This document shows, piece after piece, positions 58,769-64,000 of a DNA stretch of 64,000 bases. The stretch's first letter is position 1. Every line of letters starts with the position of its first letter. Position numbers and translations under genes: made by a program. The notes beneath the pieces are model-generated. The model was not told the DNA's origin. It did no database searches and worked only from the letters and a program-made list of their open reading frames with translations. Origin of the DNA: Cotesia glomerata (Eukaryota; Arthropoda; Insecta; Hymenoptera; Braconidae); NCBI RefSeq assembly GCF_020080835.1, contig NC_058158.1, positions 25,438,305-25,502,304 on the forward strand, read 5' to 3'.

Positions 58769-60809
58769 ATGTCGAACGACAGTATTCACTGGGAAGCAAG
58801 AATCCTTCCTGCAGGACCACCACGTTTGCTGGGGTGGAATGTACCAGCTGAAGAACTAGTTCACATACCAGAGCACTGGCTGGTCTATCCTGAGCCAAAC
58901 CCCTCCCTTCATTATTTACTAGCATTATTATATATTTTATTTACTTTTATCGCACTTTTGGGTAATGGACTTGTCTTATGGATATTTTGTGCGTAAGTAT
59001 CTCTTTTTTTTTTCTTTTTTTTACATCAATTGCAACTCATTTTTCACTATCATTTTTTCATTTTCCATCTGACAGATTTAAATTATAAAGTTATTTATTG
59101 TGAACAGTAAAAAGTGAACAAAATTAATATCGTGATAAGAAAAAGTTTTATATAAAATAATTTTTGTTTGTTTATTTTTTTTAACAGAGCTAAATCACTG
59201 AGGACGCCTTCAAATATGTTTGTAGTAAATTTGGCTCTCTGTGATTTTATGATGATGTTAAAGACGCCGATATTTATCTACAATTCCTTTCAAACTGGAT
59301 TCGCACTCGGGCATCTTGCTTGCCAAATATTTGCATTCATCGGAGCTCTTAGTGGAATTGGTGCTTCTATCACTAATGCGGCAATAGCATACGACAGATA
59401 TCGGTAATTACAATCAACTAATGCATCGACTTGATCTTTATCTATTTGCTTTCGAAAGTTACTCTATTTCATTGCAACAAATTTTAATATCTATTCCATT
59501 GAGATTTGATCTACCATTTCTCGGTCTATACATTTTTTTTTTCATAATTTTCTAAAATAATGTTACCAAAGTTATTAATTATTTTATTGAAAAATTTTAT
59601 ACTTATTATTTAAAATGAAGTCTATCATTAAAACTATTTAAGTTACTAGTTTTTCAAAGAATGCATATAATTTCTTTTCTATTAATAAAATTTCTTTTAA
59701 CAATGCACTAATTTAATTTTTTAAATCAGTAATGTTTTAAAAAATCTGTAGCTAAAATTAAAAATTATTTATTCTTTCAAATTCATTGATTAAAGTAAAA
59801 TAAAAAAAGTATTTTTTGCAATTCTGGAATGAATCTAAAGAATAAAAAATGTTATGAAATGTTCGAAAAATTTCAATAATTTTCAAACGAATTTTAATTT
59901 TATTAGTATGTTATAAAATATTTGAAAATATTCATGAATATTTCTTTGTGATTTAAAAAATTCCCAAGAATTAAAATAACCGTACCCATAAATTTAACTT
60001 AAATTAAAATATAATTAAACAATTTCAAGTTCATTAACAATAAAATCGAATTAAAATTTTAAATTAGAACCATTGCAAGACCATTGGACGGAAAATTATC
60101 GAGAGGCCAAGCGATGCTATTTATCGTACTGATTTGGATGTATGTAATACCTTGGGGTTTGATGCCGCTGATGGGAGTGTGGGGAAGATTTGTGCCAGAA
60201 GGTTTCTTAACCAGTTGTACATTTGACTACTTGACAGACACCAGTGAAACTCGTTACTTTGTTGCAACTATATTTACATTCTCTTATGCGATACCAATGT
60301 CTTTAATCATTTATCACTACTGTCAAATAGTCAGCCATGTGGTAAACCACGAAAAGACATTGCGTGAGCAAGCCAAAAAGATGAATGTAGAAAGTCTTCG
60401 TAGCAATGCTAACGCAAATGCTGAATCTGCTGAAATTCGCATCGCCAAAGTAACTACAATAATTCATTTTCTATGCGATTAAATGATATTTAATTTAAAC
60501 TTAAAAAATTACCATTTTCAGGCCGCGATAACCATTTGCTTCCTGTTCGTTGCTTCATGGACACCTTATGGAGTAATGTCATTAATTGGAGCGTTTGGAA
60601 ATAAATCGCTACTGACACCAGGTGTAACGATGATTCCAGCATGTGCATGCAAGTTTGTCGCCTGTTTAGATCCTTATGTATACGCAATAAGTCATCCAAG
60701 ATACAGAATGGAACTGCAAAAACGCTTACCGTGGCTGGAAATAAGAGAATCAGCACCAGATGCAACTAGCACCAACACAGAGGCCGTAAATGCACCGGCT
60801 GCAAGTTGA
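58769..60809 (+). CDS. UV-type visual opsin
   Basis: A rhodopsin-like GPCR of photoreceptor microvilli that binds retinal. Exons 58769-58992, 59188-59403, 60068-60449, 60522-60809 splice in phase to 369 residues, the usual insect opsin length. Seen directly: seven hydrophobic segments, TM2 with DFMMMLKTP (Lys100 in the UV-tuning position corresponding to bovine 90), the TM3 Cys120, the AYDRYR motif (143-147), the conserved Gq-loop text HEKTLREQAKKMN, SWTPYG in TM6, and the retinal-binding Lys318 in ACKFVACLDPYVYAISHPRYR. The Lys in TM2 argues for UV rather than blue or long-wavelength sensitivity. All key residues are intact. AATAAA follows at 60,828. The next gene (RBIS) is convergent, 229 bp away. 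Confidence 0.95.
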
Positions 60810-60827
60810 ATATATACTATTTATATT

Positions 60828-60833
60828 AATAAA
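60828..60833 (+). terminator. Opsin polyadenylation signal
   Basis: AATAAA 19 bp after the opsin stop codon. Confidence 0.6.
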
Positions 60834-61037
60834 TATAACTATATCCTATTTATTAAGTTAATTGACAAATATATTGCAGTTTTATGTACATTTTAACTGC
60901 AGCTTTATAATAAAGCAGTTGATTATTATTGTTATATTGTACAATATTTGGCAACTGGAATAAAAAATAAAATATATCCTGGCAATTGAAAATTATATTT
61001 ACAGTTTCAATTCATTATTCAAATAATTATACATTAA

Positions 61038-61415
61038 TCATAACTTCAACTGTTCTAATGTGTCAATAGCTGAAGATGTTTGAACTTGAGGTTTTGATAC
61101 TGATTTTTTTGGAGCTGCCGGAGTTTTTTCTTTTGGTTTGGATTGCGAATTGATACGAGTACGTACATCAATCAATTGCTTATCAATTTCCTGAATTTTT
61201 TCAATATTTTTCTTCAGCGTTTTTCGTTGATTCTGCAAAAAAAAACTTATATGTGTTGGAAAACTATTTAATGAATTGTTGATTATCGAAATAAATATAA
61301 ATTAACTCACTTTATTTCCAATATTTTTATTTAATTGATTTTTTGCTTTTGAAGTCCGTTTAGTGTTAACCTTGAAGACATTTTTTGTTTTCGATATTTT
61401 TTTGTTTTTCCCCAT
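61038..61415 (-). CDS. RBIS-like ribosome biogenesis factor
   Basis: Exons 61415-61311 and 61232-61038 (donor GTGAGT, acceptor TTTGCAG, phase 0) give 99 residues. The N-terminus MGKNKKISKTKNVFKV and the following KRTSKAKNQLNKN match the layout of animal RBIS (C8orf59-type) proteins, which are about 100 residues: a basic M-x-K-N-K start, NVF, then a Lys/Ala-rich stretch and a helical middle. RBIS is a nucleolar 60S assembly factor. The identification rests on pattern recall, not a search. The ATG at 61,415 lies inside the TRM5 open frame, in another frame, overlapping it by 50 bp on the same strand. No independent promoter is visible. Confidence 0.75.
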
Positions 61416-62805
61416 CACTATCTGCAATTTTTTCAATACAATTATCATCCTGATCAAATTTTATTTTTTTTCTTACTGGCTCCTCAGATTTTATCATTTC
61501 TTCAGTCAAATAGAATGATACTCTCATCATTTCTTTATTAGGCGCAACATTTCTCACATGATGAATGATTTTCAATGACTCAGGCGTAAGTTTGGTTTCC
61601 AATATTTCTTCAACTAATGTCTGTGCCACAGGTTTCGGGTCATCAATTTTATTGACTCTAACAAAACAATACACATGAATAAGAGGAAATTTATTAGACA
61701 TTAACTTGATTTCATTATCGTCCATCCAACCGCGAAAGACGTCACAAAATTCAATAGCTACTGCTGGTAAATTCATAACAATATGTTCACTACCATCTTG
61801 ATTGCGGGAACGTCTTTCAAGTAAATGTTTTTTAACTTCACTACTCAAAAAATCACGACCATCTATATTGAATGAAACAATTTTTTTAGCCTTGTTAGCA
61901 GTTGCATTCTTCTGTAACCACTTAAAAGACTCTGGATTTAAATCATTCGCCAATACTTGAACACCTTTACGCGCAGCGGGTATCGAAAATGGACCAACTC
62001 CAGCAAATACATCATAAAGAACGTCATTTTTATTCATAAACTTTAACACATTAGTATGCTCTGTAGATAATCTTGAATTCCAATAAACTTTTGCAAAATC
62101 AAATGTAAATTGACAATTATTTTCTTTAACAGTTGTCACTGTGTTTTTATCACCAGCAAGTATTTCCATCTTAAAATTACGAAACTCTGTTTCAATATTA
62201 GTGATTTTATTGACTACTGTTTTAGTTTGTGGAATTGTATCTAAATAAATTTCTCCAATTATTTTTTTATATGGTAACTGATTATCACGTAAATTTAAAT
62301 GAAGTATATGACCAACTTTCGTGTACGATGTAGGTATTTCAATATCATTTGGTAATATAACACGGAATAATTGATCGGCGTGCCAATTGTGATAATTTAA
62401 TTTTATTTGTGTTTTCTCAAATTTTAATTTACTAATTGTATTTAATTTATTACGATCTGACTCTTCGATATCATCCAATTTTTTTACTTTCCGTGGATCT
62501 AAATATATTGTTAAATTTTCATTGTCTTGAGTGAATGATTTGAATTTTTTTAATTTTAAAAAATACTTTTTAACTACACCCATCACAGTATTGTTATCAT
62601 TCTTTGATATATCCAATATTAAGCATGGTATTTCAATAGTTTTATTAAATACTTCCCGGTTTAAAACTGTCATGCCACGTACAGAATCTGGTGGAGCCAG
62701 TAAATTATCCATCTTTGTATTTTCATTCATTATTTTCAACGTATTGTTATAATTCAAAATTCGGCTTAAATATTTTATTAATCTTGCAACCATGAAATTA
62801 TCCAA
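61366..62805 (-). CDS. TRMT5: tRNA (guanine37-N1)-methyltransferase TRM5
   Basis: The enzyme uses S-adenosylmethionine to methylate G37 next to the anticodon, preventing frameshifting; animal forms act in nucleus and mitochondria. This is a single 479-residue exon. Residues 1-30 (MDNFMVARLIKYLSRI...) are basic and amphipathic, as in a mitochondrial presequence. A TRM5-specific N-terminal part (60-200) is followed by YWNSRLSTEH (241-250), the SAM-binding DVFAGVGPFSIPA (265-277), NDLNPES (287-293) and the catalytic-type MNLPA (344-348). The last ~35 residues are low-complexity Lys/Glu/Asn, and there the DNA also encodes the start of RBIS. Length and motifs are normal for the family. A more upstream start is excluded by stops. 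Confidence 0.93.
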   Translation of the reverse strand: MDNFMVARLIKYLSRILNYNNTLKIMNENTKMDNLLAPPDSVRGMTVLNREVFNKTIEIPCLILDISKNDNNTVMGVVKKYFLKLKKFKSFTQDNENLTIYLDPRKVKKLDDIEESDRNKLNTISKLKFEKTQIKLNYHNWHADQLFRVILPNDIEIPTSYTKVGHILHLNLRDNQLPYKKIIGEIYLDTIPQTKTVVNKITNIETEFRNFKMEILAGDKNTVTTVKENNCQFTFDFAKVYWNSRLSTEHTNVLKFMNKNDVLYDVFAGVGPFSIPAARKGVQVLANDLNPESFKWLQKNATANKAKKIVSFNIDGRDFLSSEVKKHLLERRSRNQDGSEHIVMNLPAVAIEFCDVFRGWMDDNEIKLMSNKFPLIHVYCFVRVNKIDDPKPVAQTLVEEILETKLTPESLKIIHHVRNVAPNKEMMRVSFYLTEEMIKSEEPVRKKIKFDQDDNCIEKIADSDGEKQKNIENKKCLQG

Positions 62806-64000
62806 AAACTGTCAATTATTTTATTTTGTCCATTACATTTTTTATTTGTCTATACAATCCAGTTATTGAATTAGTTTTCTCTGCAAAATAAAAACAAGTA
62901 AAATTAATTTTCTATTGAAAAAAATCAAACAAAAAAATTGACAATATTTGAATAATATATATAATTATTAAAAATAAAAAGTAAATAATTACCACGTGGA
63001 CTATTATTGCAGTTAACCTCGAAATAATTTGTTTTTTATCAACAATTAAATAATAAATGTTTAACAGAACCAATTACTATGAAGATTAAATTTTCAAAAG
63101 TATTATTTTACTACAAAATAATTGTAAGTTTAAAAGTAAATAATAATTTGTGAATAATTCTTGCAAATTAATAATAAAGAAACGTGTTTCAAACAGCGTT
63201 GCCGATGGGTCGAATCTCGATTACCCTGTTATGTCCAGCAAGGTCACTAGATTGCTCGTACTGCCCCCTTCTGGACTGAGGTGTGAGTTGAAGTCACGCG
63301 GGATCTATTTAAATTTATTGTTGTTTATTAATTCAGCTTTTGATAATGAAATCTGTTGGGTTAAGTTGAAGAAAAAGGAAAAGTTTAGTTAGATGGACTG
63401 TTTTAAATGATAAACAAAAATTAACGAAGAGCTTGATTTTATTCGATGGTTTCAGCTACAGCAAGTGCTCAGTTAAAGTTCTCAGGGAGAAGTGTAGTTA
63501 CAAAAGTATCGGCTCGAATTCGGTGGTTCCCGGCTTCACTTCCCCCTCTATGTTTCAAACCAATATACTTAGTCTATTACATCTTATACTTATTCTAACA
63601 TATATATACTAATACTTATTTTAACTTATACACTAATACTTATTCTCGTCCATGTCTGTGCCTACATATATTTTGCTTAGTACATACAGATTAAGACGTT
63701 TAAATTTAATATATGTGTTGCAGATTAATTATGATTTTGGTTTATTAATTAATATGAGATATTGTTATTTTAATTAAATATTAACTATTATTTTTAATAT
63801 TATTAAACGTAACTCCAATAGTTTATCAGTTATTTATTTAACGAATAGTATTATTGTTGGCTTGGTTCTATGGTCTTATTCTATTTTATAATTTACGACC
63901 TCTTGAAAATACTTAACGAGAATGTATATGTAACTAACAAACCCTTGAAGGACATTTAACACATGGTTTTTCTTTTATTAGTTTTCACAAAGGTTTAATT
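62806..64000. other. Region upstream of TRM5, non-coding
   Basis: AT-rich. No TATA box is obvious for TRM5. 63,180-63,310 and 63,430-63,560 are GC-richer islands (text such as CGGCTCGAATTCGGTGGTTC) that look like repeat fragments, but no second copy is found in the window. No gene is called. Confidence 0.45.

Noticed and set aside
1..64000. CRISPR array, prophage, integron or bracovirus circle
   Set aside because: No regularly spaced identical short repeats with unique spacers, no viral capsid or ankyrin/PTP-type genes and no excision motifs were seen; the window is ordinary eukaryotic nuclear DNA.

Overview
This is a TE-rich, AT-rich eukaryotic (insect) window, most likely hymenopteran and plausibly a parasitoid wasp. 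The reasons are a four-exon opsin with UV-type tuning, short consensus-splice introns, a metazoan tRNA-Ala, and a repeat load of BEL/Pao, Gypsy, R1-like and Jockey/I-like LINEs, P-element, Tc1 and MITE families. The species call is inference. There is no prokaryotic or plasmid gene content.

Layout. About 1-42,000 holds no convincing host gene and is a mosaic of nested transposons. A BEL/Pao LTR element (5,706-11,403, minus strand, identical 684-bp LTRs, 5-bp target duplication) sits inside a TA-flanked TIR element. A 1.26-kb foldback palindrome (11,445-12,706) follows immediately. A 2.8-kb non-coding TIR element spans 15,275-18,044. A decayed LINE (20,208-25,287) carries a MITE with a tRNA-like cloverleaf inside its reverse transcriptase. 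A P-element (26,022-33,787) has ~0.58-kb inverted repeats and a five-exon THAP transposase that is nearly intact. A repeat with AACTTCCCGC ends is nested in the P-element, and its GT microsatellite was the landing site of an R1-like LINE. A Gypsy element with an internal deletion (33,811-40,272) closes this part.

The host genes are in 42,000-62,800. They are tRNA-Ala(AGC); a nine-exon membrane-type Xaa-Pro aminopeptidase (42,290-57,171, plus); a serine-protease homolog with a destroyed catalytic triad nested in its 9.3-kb intron (53,009-53,914, plus); a UV-type opsin (58,769-60,809, plus); and, convergent with the opsin, an RBIS-like ribosome-biogenesis factor whose start codon lies inside the 3' end of the upstream TRM5 tRNA methyltransferase gene (61,038-62,805, minus). 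The big aminopeptidase intron also holds a LINE split by a Tc1 element and a TA-flanked MITE.

The host genes have no obvious shared pathway: peptide processing, vision, and tRNA modification plus ribosome assembly. The last two (TRM5/RBIS) are physically coupled. The most unusual signals are the TRM5/RBIS overlap, the microsatellite-carrying repeat with a LINE inserted in its microsatellite, the long palindrome, the AGCG bias of the BEL element, and the cloverleaf-bearing MITE.
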